Shown here one piece after another: positions 43,378 through 54,974 of a stretch of DNA of 64,000 nt. Source of the stretch: Meghimatium bilineatum (lineage: Eukaryota > Mollusca > Gastropoda > Stylommatophora > Philomycidae); contig CM067318.1 in the NCBI GenBank assembly GCA_034231615.1, positions 39,125,269-39,189,268 on the forward strand. The letters run 5' to 3'. The position numbers and the translations under genes are program-made. The stretch's first letter is position 1, and every line of letters begins with the position of its first letter. The notes below the pieces were generated by a model. The model had not been told where the DNA came from. It made no database searches and saw nothing but the letters and a program-made list of their open reading frames with translations.

Positions 43378-44850
43378 GCCTATATGCTGGGCGTCAGTTC
43401 TATATGCTGGACGTCAGTTCTAAATGCTGGGCGTTAGTACTATATGCTGGACGTCAGTTCTAAATGATGGGCGTCAGTTCTATATGCTGGACGTCAGTTC
43501 TAAATGCTGGGCGTTAGTACTATATGCTGGACGTCAGTTCTAAATGATGGGCGTCAGTTCTATATGCTGGGCGTCAGTTCTATATGCTGGACGTCAGCTC
43601 CAAGTGCTGGGTGTCAGTTCTGTATGCTGGACGTCAGTTCTATATGCTGGGCGTCAGTTCTACATTCTCGGAGTCAGTTCTAATCGCTGGCATCATTTCT
43701 AAATGCTGGACGTTAGTTATAAATGCTGGGCCTCAACTCTATATGCTCGGCGTTAGTTCTAAATGCTCGGAGTCAGTTATATATGCTGAGCGCCAGTTCT
43801 AAATGCTAGGCGTCAGTTTTATATACTTGCGTCAGTTCTAAATGCTCGGCGTCAGTTGTATATGCTGGTCGCCAGTTCGATATGCTTGGCGTCAATGCTA
43901 AATGCTCGGCGTCATTTCTATATGCTTGGCATCAGTAATTTTACTCGGCGTCAGTTCTATATGCGTGGCGTCAGTCATATATGCTAGGTGTCAGTTCTAT
44001 ATGCTAGGTATAAGTTCTATATTCTAGTCGTAGTAAATTGTATATGCTGGGTGTAAGTTCTATGTGATGGGCGTAGTAAGTTCTATTTGCTGGGCGTAGT
44101 AAGTTATATATGCTGGGCGTCAGTTCTATATGCTGGACATATGTTCTATACGCTTGGCGTAAGTTCTATATGCTGGACGCAGTAAGAACTATATACTGGG
44201 CGTAGTAAGTACATGAAGAGTTATCTTCATCTCCGACGGCAGATTGCTGCCTTGGGAACTTCTTTTACTTTAGTAACTTACATATGCTGGACGTAGTAAG
44301 TTATATATGCTGAGTAGAAGATCTATATGCTGTGCGTAAGTTCTGTATGCTGGGCGCAGTAAGTTCTATATGCTGAGTAGAAGATCTATATGCTGTGCGT
44401 AAGTTCTGTATGCTGGGCGCAGTAAGTTCTATATGCTGAGTAGAAGATCTATATGCTGTGCGTAAGTTCTGTATGCTGGGCGCAGTAAGTTCTATATGCT
44501 GAGTAGAAGATCTATATGCTGTGCGTAAGTTCTGTATGCTGGGCGCAGTAAGTTATATATGCTTAGTGAAAGTTCTATATGATGTGCGCAAGTTATATTG
44601 CTGGACGTAAATTCTACTCGTTGGACGTAAGTTCTATATTCTGTGCGCAAGTTCTATGTGCTGGAAGTGGTAAGTTCTATATGATGAGTAGAAGTTCTAT
44701 ATGATGAGTAGAAGTTCTATATGATGAGTAGAAGTTCTATATGATGAGTAGAAGTTCTATATGATGAGTAGAAGTTCTATATGATGAGTAGAAGTTCTAT
44801 ATACTGTACGCAAGTTCTATATGCTGTGCGTAAGTTCTATGTAATGTTCC
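43378..44850. repeat. 20-bp tandem array with higher-order units
   Basis: Roughly 70 units of tatatgctgggcgtcagttc and variants. Sub-blocks: a 63-bp three-unit repeat at 44296-44555 (four copies) and a pure 20-bp block (tatatgatgagtagaagttc) at 44670-44797 (six copies). An unrelated ~60-bp stretch (ctccgacggcagattgctgc) interrupts it at 44220. Confidence 0.95.
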
Positions 44851-44934
44851 CAGTACGTATCTGTAAGATTTATTTTCAGAATTGTGGAGAGATGGTCATC
44901 ATGAATTCCGAGCTCTAGCTGTCAGTAATTATTT

Positions 44935-44995
44935 GCATGAGAGAGATTGAGAGAGAGGGGGAGGGAGAGAGGGATAGATAGACACAGAGAAGAGA
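44935..44995. repeat. (GA)n-rich tract
   Basis: gagagattgagagagagggg and similar purine repeats. Confidence 0.85.
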
Positions 44996-46164
44996 GAAAT
45001 ATAGTTTTAATTACGGATTAACCTGAGAGGCAGGCCACATAACTCAACTAATCCTGATTCACGTAACAAAAACCTCTTCATTTACTGACTTTCTGTGGGT
45101 AAACAAAACCAAACATTTTGTGGTTAGAGTTTTGGGGATCAAAATAAAATACATTTGAAATAACATAGAAACTTTAATACTAAAATCAAATATTCACGAA
45201 CACACAAGAAAGACAACTGATTTTTCATTTCCGTTCGTTACTATAGAAACTGGTGGTAAATAATACGTTCATTTTACGACAGTCGCAAACACACGCTGCG
45301 ATGGAAAGTAAACAAGACTTATATGGAATCAGCTAAGAAAACACAAAAATATTTTACCAGAAGAAACGAAACACAATAGCACGTCGTTACTATGGCTACA
45401 ATCGCGGATATACTTTAGTCGTTAAGAGGAAAATTTAATTCAGTAAAGCTAACAGACTGACAGTGAGTTCGAGAAGTAGAAGATAGACGGGGGGTCTGGA
45501 AACAAGAAGCACAAGAGGACAACAAGATCTGTTATTATACAATCGAACAAAAGGCGTGCAAAGCGATGTTAGCGCGTGGATGTCGAAGTACCTAACAGAG
45601 AGGTAATAATGATAATAATTATGAAGACAGCCCGAAAATATAACAAAGGAAAGCGCCATTAGCAGATGACGCCACCAAGCTTAATGACACTTGCGTTTCC
45701 GGTGGAGTTTTTATTTTCCGCCATTTCCAAAGGGAGCTAAGTAGATGAGACAACGACTCTTCTAAGGGAGACAACAACAACAATGAAATAATCAGCCAGA
45801 CTTTTTGTTTGGAATGAGTGTGTGGGAGTTTAGGTGTGGGTGTATGTGTGATGCCAAAATCGCGAGAGCTGTCTTAAACTGTTAGTTTATGGCGGGAAAA
45901 AATAAATACGTTTTTTTAGATGTTTGAGTATAATTTCTGACATTTAAAGAAAACAAATATATACGCCGAAATACGCGGTACGTGATTTTTTTTGAATTAT
46001 CTGTGGATTATCACTTGAGATTACGGAGTTACGTGCTATGAGTGGTACTCTATGCAAATAGCGTGCTGTTTCGTTGAGAGTGATAAAGTACATATGGAAA
46101 CCGAGTACAGTGAAGTCAATCCTCTGCAACTTTTGAACTTTAAAACAAAATATATACGCTGCGT
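44996..46164. other. Unassigned sequence
   Basis: No gene or array recognised; AT-rich, with scattered short open frames of no known similarity. Confidence 0.5.
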
Positions 46165-46525
46165 GTGTGTCTCGCAGAGATATTCACCGCCTGTGTCGCA
46201 CAGATACGCCACCTATATCGCTGATATACGTCGCTAGTATCTTAGAAATGTCGCAGAGATATACGCTACCTGTATCACAGATATACGCCGCCTGCATCGT
46301 TACCTGTGTCTCACATAGATATATACCGTATGTATCGTTACCTGTGTCTCACAGAGATATAAGCCATCTGTAACGTTACCTGTGTCTCGCAGAGTTATAC
46401 ACCATTGTATAAAAGATATACGCCTGTATTGAAGATATACGCCGCCTGTATCGCTGCATGTGTCGCAGAGATGCACGTCTCCTGTGTCGCCGCCTGTGTC
46501 TTGCAGTGGCTCGAAGGAAGAGCAC
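46165..46525. repeat. ~36-38-bp degenerate tandem array
   Basis: About nine units built from cgcagagatatacgccgcct and gtatcgttacctgtgtctca. Confidence 0.9.
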
Positions 46526-46674
46526 ATAGGTCGTGGTTGCTGAATAAAATATAGGTTGTGGTGACTGGATTACCAGAACCGCGACTCCCACTAATTGTTG
46601 ATGGTAGTAAAGCTGTGATATAACCGATTTCGACTAACTTTTGGCGGTTGAAATAGTATTAAAGTGACCTATAC

Positions 46675-46800
46675 TGAGGTCAGATGTGTCAGGTCCAAAG
46701 GCCGTGCTATCGTAGCCAGGCTATAAATCATGACACAATGCATCCCATTCTTTGGGCTACATCCTGCTAATGTGCGGGAGTTTGAGAACGAACGAAAAAG
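46675..46800 (+). mobile_element. SINE-B 3' half
   Basis: Reads actgaggtcagatgtgtcag, ctataaatcatgacacaatg, ctttgggctacatcctgcta, cgggagtttgagaacgaacg then an A-rich tail. Confidence 0.8.
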
Positions 46801-46869
46801 TACTAAACAACAAAAATATTTTTCACACACAAAAAATTCAATAAAAAAACCCGCTAAAAGCCAGATGAA

Positions 46870-47195
46870 TAGTTTTGTATATTTTTGTTACAGGTATAAG
46901 TTCAAGATTGGCAACACTGCCATGTGTACATGTGGACAGGCAGCACAGAGTGCCAAACATATACTTCAAGAGTGTTCTGAGCATGAAACGCTGAGGCAGA
47001 CATATTGGCCAGAGGAAACAACACTGGAATCAAAACTCTATGGGACACTGTATGAACTACAAAAGACAGTGAGTTTTATTAAGGAGACAGAATTACAGAT
47101 AAGACATGTTTCAAGTGTGAGTTTTATTAAGGAGACAGAATTACAGATATAGACATGTTTCAAGTGAACGAAAGAAGAAGAAGAAGAAGAAGTTA
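46870..47195 (+). pseudogene. LINE C-terminus with (GAA)n tail and a 48-bp duplication
   Basis: Encodes the end of an I/jockey-like polyprotein: RYKFKIGNTAMCTCGQAAQS, AKHILQECSEHETLRQTYWP, LYELQKTVSFIKETELQI. The CxC...H...C pattern is the zinc-knuckle-like end of this class; the LINE at 60237 has the same module (CPCGSETQTPEHILQDC). The last 48 bp of coding sequence are duplicated (47070-47117 and 47118-47166). The element ends gtgaacgaaagaagaagaag, close to the SINE tail. 5' truncated. Confidence 0.85.
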
Positions 47196-47484
47196 CAGGT
47201 ATAATCAGTGCCCTTTCCTTTTGATGACTGTGTTGTCGTCAATATTCTATAAATCCTTATCAATTTGATATTTCCGTCAACTGTTGCTGAAATGAGATGA
47301 CCACATTATTCTACTACACCTTGATCGCATCTGATGATCATTTAGTACGATACGGGTACCTATTCTTTGTATGGATGCACCAGTGTGGCGCAGAGAGACC
47401 AGACATAGTGCTTGTATTTCTGAATAGCGTCAGTTTTTAGAGACACGGAAAATACGTTCTTCCCAAAAAACAGCATAATATATA
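47196..47484. other. Unassigned sequence
   Basis: No feature recognised. Confidence 0.5.
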
Positions 47485-48745
47485 GATAAGAAACAGATAG
47501 ATAAGGAACAAATAGATAAGGAGGAAAAAGATGAAGAAAAAATAGATAAGGGCAAAATAGATAATTAATAAATAGATAAGGAACAAATAGATAAGGAACA
47601 CATACATAAGGAACAAATAGATACGGAACAAATAGATAAGGAACAAATAGATAAGGAACAAGTAGATAAGGAACAAATAGATAAGGAACAAATAGATAAG
47701 GAACAAGTAGATAAGGAACAAATAGATAAGGAACAAGTAGATAAGGAACAAGTAGATAAGGAACAAGTAGATAAGGAACAAGTAGATAAGGAACAAGTAG
47801 ATAAGGAACAAGTAGATAAGGAACAAGTAGATAAGGAACAAGTAGATAAGGAACAAATAGATAAGGAACAAGTAGATAAGGAACAAGTAGATAAGGAACA
47901 AGTAGATAAGGAACAAATAGATAAGGAACAAATAGATAAGGAACAAGTAGATAAGGAACAAGTAGATAAGGAACAAGTAGATAAGGAACAAGTAGATAAG
48001 GAACAAGTAGATAAGGAACAAGTAGATAAGGAACAAATAGATAAGGAACAAATAGATAAGGAACAAGTAGATAAGGAACAAGTAGATAAGGAACAAGTAG
48101 ATAAGGAACAAGTAGATAAGGAACAAGTAGATAAGGAACAAGTAGATAAGGAACAAGTAGATAAGGAACAAATAGATAAGGAACACATACATAAGAAACA
48201 AATAGATAAGGAACAAATAGATAAGGAACAAGTAGATAAGGAACAAGTAGATACGGAACAAATAGATAAGGAGCACATACATAAGAAACAAATAGATAAG
48301 GAACAAATAGATAAGGAACAAGTAGATAAGGAACAAGTAGATAAGGAACAAATAGATAAGGAACACATACATAAGAAACAAATAGATAATGAACAAATAG
48401 ATAAGGAACAAGGAAATAAGGAACAAGTAGATAAGGAATAAATAGATAAGGAACACGTAGATAAGGAACAAATAGATAAGGAACAAGTAGATAAGGAACA
48501 AGTAGATAAGGAACAAGAAGATAAGGAACAAGTAGATAAGGAACAAATAGATAAGGAACAAATAGATGAGGAACAAATAGATAAGGAACAAATAGATAAG
48601 GAACAAGTAGATAAGGAACAAATAGATAAGGACCAAATAGATAAGGAACAAATAGATAAGGAACAAATAGATAAGGAACAAATAGGTACGGGACAAATAG
48701 ATAATTAATAAATAGATAAGGAACAAATAGATAAGAACAAATATT
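47485..48745. repeat. 15-bp tandem array
   Basis: About 84 copies of gaacaagtagataag (g or a at one position). A variant pair cacatacataagaaac recurs at 48183, 48273 and 48363, exactly every 90 bp. Minus-strand frames of 429 and 267 residues across it are products of the period. Confidence 0.98.
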
Positions 48746-48794
48746 TAGTATTAGTTAATGTGGTAGTACAACTTGGATGTCGTGCAGTTATTAT

Positions 48795-48920
48795 TCCTCT
48801 CTATTAGATCTCAAACTCCTGCACATTAGCAGGATGTAGTTCACAAACAGAATGTGTTGTCATGGTTTACAGCTTAGCTGTGAGGTTTCCGCACCGAAAC
48901 ATTCGGCTTCTGCATGGTGA
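48795..48920 (-). mobile_element. SINE-B fragment
   Basis: Minus strand: tctcaaactcctgcacatta, gcaggatgtagtt, tgttgtcatggtttacagct, ccgaaacattcggcttctgc. Confidence 0.75.
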
Positions 48921-49134
48921 CATTCATTTTGTATGATATGAGACAGTCAACTCACGCCCGAAACCACAGTTGCATTTACTTATGTCCATTGCAGGTCAAT
49001 TGCTACTTTGTTTGTTATCTTTCTTGGCCCTGCACCATACAGGCGGAGATTCTTGAAAACATGTCTTGGCACCCACTGCAGTTTAATGATAGTGCGCTGT
49101 CTTCTTCTGTTCACACTATAACATGTCTACACAG

Positions 49135-49437
49135 CAAGTATTTTGTTATGAAGTATTTTGTTGTGAAGTATTTTGTTATGAAGTATTTTGTTGTGAAGTA
49201 TTTTTCTGTGAAGTATTTTGTTGTGAAGTATATTGTTGTACAGTACTTTGTTGTGAAGTATTTTGTTGTTAAGTATTTTTCTGTGAAGTATTTTGTTGTG
49301 AAGTATATTGTTGTACAGTACTTTGTTGTGAAGTATTTTGTTGTGAAATATTTTGTTGTGAAGTATTTTGCTATGAAGTATTTTGTTGTGAAGTATTTTG
49401 TTGTGAAGTATTTTGTTGTGAAGTATTTTGTTGTGAA
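49135..49437. repeat. 15-bp tandem array
   Basis: About 20 copies of gaagtattttgttgt. A ~105-bp segment (ttctgtgaagtattttgttg, gaagtatattgttgtacagt) is repeated at 49204 and 49279. Confidence 0.96.
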
Positions 49438-49444
49438 GATTTGT

Positions 49445-49545
49445 TATGTAGTCGTGTTGCGTGATACAATGGTTGCTGGTGTGCCTCTCGACCTGGCATC
49501 TCCGACTTATCCTTGCATGGGCAGGGCTATGGTCCTGCTTAATAT
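49445..49545 (-). mobile_element. SINE-C fragment
   Basis: Minus strand reads agtcggagatgccaggtcga, gaggcacaccagcaaccatt; see 7905 and 17150. Confidence 0.55.
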
Positions 49546-49812
49546 CGGGGATACCTCGAGCAAAGAATAGCAACACGGTTTACCTTCCACGCATGTCGTA
49601 AAAGGCGACTAAGGAGGTTATGGGATGGCGTTGGCCGTCCCATCCCATATAGGGTAAGTGACCCAAAGCCATGCTGAAGTCGGATGTGTCAGGCCGAAAG
49701 GCGCAGATATCGCAGCAGTGCTGTAAACCATGACACAACGCATTCCGTTCTCCGGACTACATCCTGCTAATCTGCAGGAGTTTGAGAATGAACGCAGAAG
49801 ACGAAGAAGAAT
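49546..49812 (+). mobile_element. SINE-B copy, nearly full length
   Basis: Blocks from gagcaaagaatagcaacacg to cgcagaagacgaagaagaat agree closely with the 32400 copy. The 5' ~17 bp differ (cggggatacct), so it is slightly 5'-truncated. Confidence 0.9.
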
Positions 49813-50077
49813 CGGAAAAATTTTGGGGCACGTGATAAGACGAACAAAACATCAAACATTGAGCAAAAACGAGCATGACCATGGCTGGAAAATATACTGA
49901 AAGAAGCATAGAGGACTAACATCATAGTGCTTTAGTTTCACCATGTGTACTACGCGCCTCGCAGAAAAGCATCACACCATCAGCCTAAAGTAATAGCCTA
50001 AAATAAAAATAACTCTAATAGCGAGTTATGACGTAGCTTCAAGCGGATCTACCCATGGTCTCGGAAAAAAGTACACC
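49813..50077. other. Unassigned; faint LINE remnant possible
   Basis: A short stretch (KILGHVIRRTKH) resembles a LINE C-terminal motif but is too short to call. Confidence 0.4.
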
Positions 50078-50163
50078 TGTGAACAAGATGTCACGGCCCA
50101 GTATCGAACTTGCAGTCTCGTAAAAAATGGGAGATTTATTAACCACTCTGCCACGGAGATACC
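50078..50163 (-). mobile_element. tRNA-related head (SINE or tRNA pseudogene)
   Basis: Minus strand: ccgtggcagagtggttaata (A box) and, about 40 bases later, caagttcgatactgggc (B box). Acceptor arms do not pair. Similar to the head at 9150-9225. Confidence 0.5.
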
Positions 50164-50189
50164 TAATTGTATATATCTATTCTTACTCT

Positions 50190-50380
50190 ACTTTCGTTAT
50201 CTAACTCCTGCAGTTTAGCAGGATTTAATCCTGAAAACTGAATGCGTTCTGTCATCGTTAAAAGTTTGACTGCTGAATTTGTGCCTTTAAGCCTGACACA
50301 TCCAATTTCAGCATTGTCTCTGGAACACTGCGACCCTATAATAAGATGAGACAGCCAACACCCAACGCTTAGCAGCGTCC
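50190..50380 (-). mobile_element. SINE-B copy, diverged
   Basis: Minus-strand blocks: ctaactcctgcagtttagca, ggatttaatcctgaaaactg, aatgcgttctgtcatcgtta, agcctgacacatccaatttc, gatgagacagccaac. Its 5' region runs straight into the 50-bp array. Confidence 0.8.
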
Positions 50381-52215
50381 TAAGTCGCCTCGCATCATTC
50401 ATTGCAGCTGACATCGTCTCTATTCATTGCTAAGTCACCTCGCATCATTCATTGCAGCGGACATCGTCTCTATTCATTGCTAAGTCACCTCACATCATTC
50501 ATTGCAGCTGACATCGTCTCTATTCATTGCTAAGTCACCTCGCATCATTCATTGCAGCTGACATCGTCTCTATTCATTGCTAAGTCACCTCGCATCATTC
50601 ATTGCAGCTGACATCGTCTCTATTCCTTGCTAAGTCACCTCGCATCATTCATTGCAGCTGACATCATCTCTATTCCGTGCTAAGTCACCTCGCATCAATC
50701 ATTGCAGCTGACATCGTCTCTATTCCTTGCTAAGTCACCTCGCATCATTCATTGCAGCTGACATCGTCTCTATTCCTTGCTAAGTCACCTCGCATCATTC
50801 ATTGCAGCTGACATCGTCTCTATTCATTGCTAAGTCACCTCGCATCATTCATTGCAGCTGACATCGTCTCTATTCCTTGCTAAGTCACCTCGCATCATTC
50901 ATTGCAGCTGACATCGTCTCTATTCATTGCTAAGTCACCTCGCATCATTCATTGCAGCTGACATCGTCTCTATTCCTTGCTAAGTCACCTCGCATCATTC
51001 ATTGCAGCTGACATCGTCTCTATTCCTTGCTAAGTCACCTCGCATCATTCATTGCAGCTGACATCGTCTCTATTCCTTGCTAAGTCACCTCGCATCATTC
51101 ATTGCAGCTGACATCGTCTCTATTCATTGCTAAGTCACCTCGCATCATTCATTGCAGCTGACATCGTCTCTATTCCTTGCTAAGTCACCTCGCATCATTC
51201 ATTGCAGCTGACATCATCTCTATTCCGTGCTAAGTCACCTCTCATCAATCATTGCAGCTGACATCGTCTCTATTCCTTGCTAAGTCACCTCGCATCATTC
51301 ATTGCAGCTGACATCGTCTCTATTCCTTGCTAAGTCACCTCGCATCATTCATTGCAGCTGACATCGTCTCTATTCCTTGCTAAGTCACCTCACACCATTC
51401 ATTGCAGCTGACATCGTCTCTATTCCTTGCTAAGTCACCTCGCATCATTCATTGCAGCTGACATCGTCTCTATTCCGTGCTAAGTCACCTCGCATCATTC
51501 ATTGCAGCTGACATCGTCTCTATTCCGTGCTAAGTCACCTCGCATCATTCATTGCAGCTGACATCGTCTCTATTCCGTGCTAAGTCACCTCGCATCATTC
51601 ATTGCAGCTGACATCGTCTCTATTCCTTGCTAAGTCACCTCACACCATTCATTGCAGCTGACATCGTCTCTATTCCTTGCTAAGTCACCTCGCATCATTC
51701 ATTGCAGCTGACATCGTCTCTATTCCTTGCTAAGTCACCTCTCATCAATCATTGCAGCTGACATCGTCTCTATTCCTTGCTAAGTCACCTCGCATCATTC
51801 ATTGCAGCTGACATCGTCTCTATTCCTTGCTAAGTCACCTCGCATCATTCATTGCAGCTGACATCATCTCTATTCCGTGCTAAGTCACCTCTCATCAATC
51901 ATTGCAGCTGACATCGTCTCTATTCCTTGCTAAGTCACCTCGCATCATTCATTGCAGCTGACATCGTCTCTATTCCTTGCTAAGTCACCTCGCATCATTC
52001 ATTGCAGCTGACATCGTCTCTATTCCTTGCTAAGTCACCTCGCATCATTCATTGCAGCTGACATCGTCTCTATTCCTTGCTAAGTCACCTCGCATCATTC
52101 ATTGCAGCTGACATCGTCTCTATTCCTTGCTAAGTCACCTCACACCATTCATTGCAGCTGACATCGTCTCTATTCCTTGCTAAGTCACCTCACACCATTC
52201 ATTGCAGCTGACTCG
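50381..52215. repeat. 50-bp tandem array
   Basis: About 36 copies of taagtcacctcgcatcattc, attgcagctgacatcgtctc, tattccttgc, the longest array in the window. Linked variants (catcatctctattccgtgc followed by tcaatcattg) recur at about 50664, 51214 and 51864, showing block duplications of 11 and 13 units. The first unit overlaps the 5' part of the neighbouring SINE-B. Confidence 0.98.
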
Positions 52216-52804
52216 TCTCTATTCCTCACACAATTTATCGGTTCCGGCAACATATTTGTTGTACTGCACTTCCACATTAATGCACCAAAAAACGTGGAAT
52301 ATCTATAACACCCAACTTCTGATGTGGAGAGGCTACAGGTTCCGATATTGTTCGTATCATTATTTTCTTAACATTGTTTCATACCTTCTTTCACGGACCT
52401 TTCCGTTTTATATTTTCGTTTCAAAACTTTTTCTTATCTCCTTTGTTCTATCCCCTTTGTCTTTCTTACAGCCTTATTGTATCCACTATCCTATTCATCT
52501 CTCGCTGTTTTGAAAAAAAAAATCAATGATGAAAAAGATAAGATTATCGATATTTCATAATTGAATTTGCAAGAGTGATGAAGAAACCATTAAAAACGGC
52601 CATATGGCCATTAGACGCCGGCGTTGAGAAGTGACATATGGGGGGAGAAATCAATTCAAGAACGGTCTTACAGACCACAGAAATACTAACATAGATGGTA
52701 CGATGTGGCACTCACTAATAAACAGTTATGCAATGAGTTGTTTCACCACCTTTCAAGTGTTAATATTATTAACATTAAAAATTCGTTTAAAAAAAAAATA
52801 CGTG
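52216..52804. other. Unassigned sequence
   Basis: Contains the palindrome ggccatatggcc at about 52598; no gene. Confidence 0.5.
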
Positions 52805-52950
52805 TAACTGTGGGAACTGTATATTAGTAAGTGGATAGACACGTTTCTGTGGGAACTGTATATTAATAAATGAATAGACAAGTTTCGGTGGGAGCTGTAT
52901 ATTAATAAATGCATAAACAAGTTTCTAGTAGAATCTGCTTTTATTAACAA
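52805..52950. repeat. ~41-bp tandem repeat
   Basis: Three copies of ctgtgggaactgtatattaa plus taaatgaatagacaagttt. Confidence 0.9.
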
Positions 52951-52984
52951 AATTAATACAGGTTTCTTGTTGCATTAGTAGTCA

Positions 52985-53278
52985 TATATTTGAAAAACTA
53001 CACAAAAATGTGTGGGACAGAAGGAACATAACCACTACCACCAGACTCATAGTTTACCAGGCAATAGTAATCCAATCACTTCGTTATCACTGTGAAACAT
53101 GGACAGTATGCGTCAGAAACGCTTGAAGACTAAACCATTTCCACCTAAGCTGCCTTCGTAAGATATTCAACATCCAGTGGTGGGATACAATAGTGAAAAA
53201 TTGATGAAATCTAAGTCTGTAAGCATATACAGAAAATGTGAATGAAAGCACAGACACGATGGGCCAGGACACTTCAAT
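52985..53278 (+). pseudogene. LINE post-palm fragment
   Basis: Reads NVWDRRNITTTTRLIVYQAI, SLRYHCETWTV, LNHFHLSCLRKIFNIQWWD with several stops. Same class as 32160-32910. Confidence 0.78.
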
Positions 53279-53282
53279 CAAT

Positions 53283-53545
53283 CAATCGTGCCATGCCGAA
53301 TGGCGTAGGCGATCATGTTTCTCCACGAATCTCTGTCTCTTGTGTTGTCAATAAGCTCAGTTGCTGAACTTCTGCCGTGCCACAATACTAGTCCATCTAT
53401 CAACTTCTCCCTTTGTCGTCCCGTCTCTTCTCCCTTTGATCTTTCCAGTGGTTATTAAGTGTTCAAGCTGTGTCCGTCTCAGTACATGCCCTCGAAACAT
53501 TGACTGTATGCCCCTAAGCACATGGTTGGCTTGAACGATCATTGT
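53283..53545 (-). pseudogene. LINE C-terminus with (TTGA)n tail
   Basis: Minus strand: FRGHVLRRTQLEHLITTGKI, KGRRDGTTKGEVDRWTSI, then AYAIRHGT, a stop, and attgattgattga. It abuts, tail to tail, the plus-strand fragment that ends at 53278. Confidence 0.82.
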
Positions 53546-53654
53546 CTACCAAAAAACCTGCCATATGGAGAACTTCAGACTGGATTCCGTAAGGTTGGAG
53601 CATAGAAGAAGCGTATTAAAGACATCCTTAAGATTTCACTGACTTACTTCAACA

Positions 53655-53890
53655 TCATCATCATCATCAGGTGCCATGCCTGCTGGCGTAGGCGGCCATG
53701 GCTCTCCACAGCTCTCTGTCCACAGTATTATGTATCAAGGTTGTTGTTGTCTTGCCGTGCCAGGTTGTCAAACTGTTTAATATTTTCTCACGTTGTCGCC
53801 TTCTGTCTCTTTTGACTTCAATTTTGCCTGTTGTGACTATGTTCTCTAAACCTGCCTGTCTCACATTTTTATGAAAGAGTCTTCAACAAT
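53655..53890 (-). pseudogene. LINE C-terminus with (TGA)n tail
   Basis: Minus strand: RQAGLENIVTTGKIEVKRDR, RQREKILNSLTTWHG, then DRELWRAMAAYASRHGT and tgatgatgatgatgat. The tail matches the element at 13418-13935. Confidence 0.83.
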
Positions 53891-54900
53891 ACAAATCCGA
53901 CTCGCGTCACGGAATCAAGAGTTATGCAGTAGTTGTAGAGAACCTTAGACATGATGCTGCGCAAGAGCATGTAACCAGCCACCAACGAAGATCTGACACA
54001 CACCTTTGCTAAATACAATACATTTCACTTGCCTTGGTTGTAGTTTCAGGTCTGCCTCCCTCCGTCATGGCCTATGTTTCTTGTTCCCTTATTCTCCACC
54101 TACACTGGAACCCTTTTCTTGGGCACCGTCTTCCCACGTCTTTTTACATCAGCTTCTTATTTATGCCTTCCTACCACACACTTTTTCGTGATGTCTCCCC
54201 CTTCCTCTTCCATCGGTGTCTTCTCTGCGCCCCTCCCATCTCCACTTTCTTTTCTTTTGTGACGTATCTCTGTTTTAGTTTGGAGTCGATCTGTCACTTT
54301 CACATTTCTTCTTTTTTCTCGCCTCGTTCTTTCCTTTCTTTGTTCCCCTTTCTTCTCTAAACCCCATTTCTCTCTTCTTTCTTTATATCTGATATTATAG
54401 GCCACCTTGATCAAATCATGGTTGCTGACACCTGCCCCCTCTAGGATAGAATACTACGCCCCTGCATTAAGCTAGGTTCTTGTTTTCCTAACTCCTTGTT
54501 TCGTAACTAGTCTTTTTTTTATTTGATCTGGACCTCGTCCGATAAATCTTATTGCCTATAAATGTCCATGGATGGTCTTGCTCGCATTTGTCTATACCAT
54601 GTGTCCTTGATCATGTGGTCACTGTTAGCTATTTAACCTGCCGTTTCTATTGCATTTTCCTTTTTCACAGCGAACCAGTATTGAGCTAAGTACAGTTTGA
54701 TTGTATTTGCATTTCATCTTAACTGTTTCCATCTTTTCGGTGCTCTTTTCCCTTCTTACTTACCATTTTTGTCTTCCCCTCACACTTTCTTTTTCCCTGG
54801 CATGTTTTCTTCCACAATCTCCCCCTCGTTACTTCTTCTTCCCTATTCTTTCCTTCTTATCACTAGCATGCTGTCTCTATGTAAGATTTGTTGATTATAG
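53891..54900. other. Pyrimidine-rich unassigned stretch
   Basis: Strong T/C bias on the plus strand (tttcttttttctcgcctcgt, ttcccttcttacttaccatt). It may be the 5' or long-terminal part of the Penelope-like element that follows, but no domain is visible. Confidence 0.4.
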
Positions 54901-54904
54901 GCTT

Positions 54905-54945
54905 TTATTTCTCCTGATGAAGACTTTTTAGTCGAAATGTCGTCT
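54905..54945 (+). ncRNA. Hammerhead-like stem-loop
   Basis: ctgatga (54914-54920), one extra a, gact-tttt-agtc hairpin (54922-54933), gaaa (54934-54937). CUGAUGA, a stem, and GAAA are the core of hammerhead ribozymes, which are known in Penelope-like elements. Helices I and III could not be drawn and the extra A departs from the minimal core, so activity is uncertain. Confidence 0.45.
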
Positions 54946-54974
54946 GTCACTGTGTCCCGTTGGTAGATTGCTGT

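Noticed and set aside
47437-48726. Open frames of 429 and 267 residues made of 5-residue repeats (LFLIY, CSLST)
   Set aside because: A 15-bp period keeps frames open; two overlapping frames are open on the same strand, which is not the pattern of a gene.
50078-50163. Functional tRNA gene
   Set aside because: A and B boxes are present but the acceptor and anticodon arms do not pair, so only a tRNA-related head was called.
50381-52215. Regular 50-bp repeats that superficially resemble a CRISPR array
   Set aside because: Units are directly adjacent with no unique spacers, and the DNA is eukaryotic with no cas genes. The same applies to all other arrays here.
54034-54360. Pyrimidine-rich frames with hydrophobic residues
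   Set aside because: Three overlapping frames are open because of T/C bias; no domain and no consistent start.
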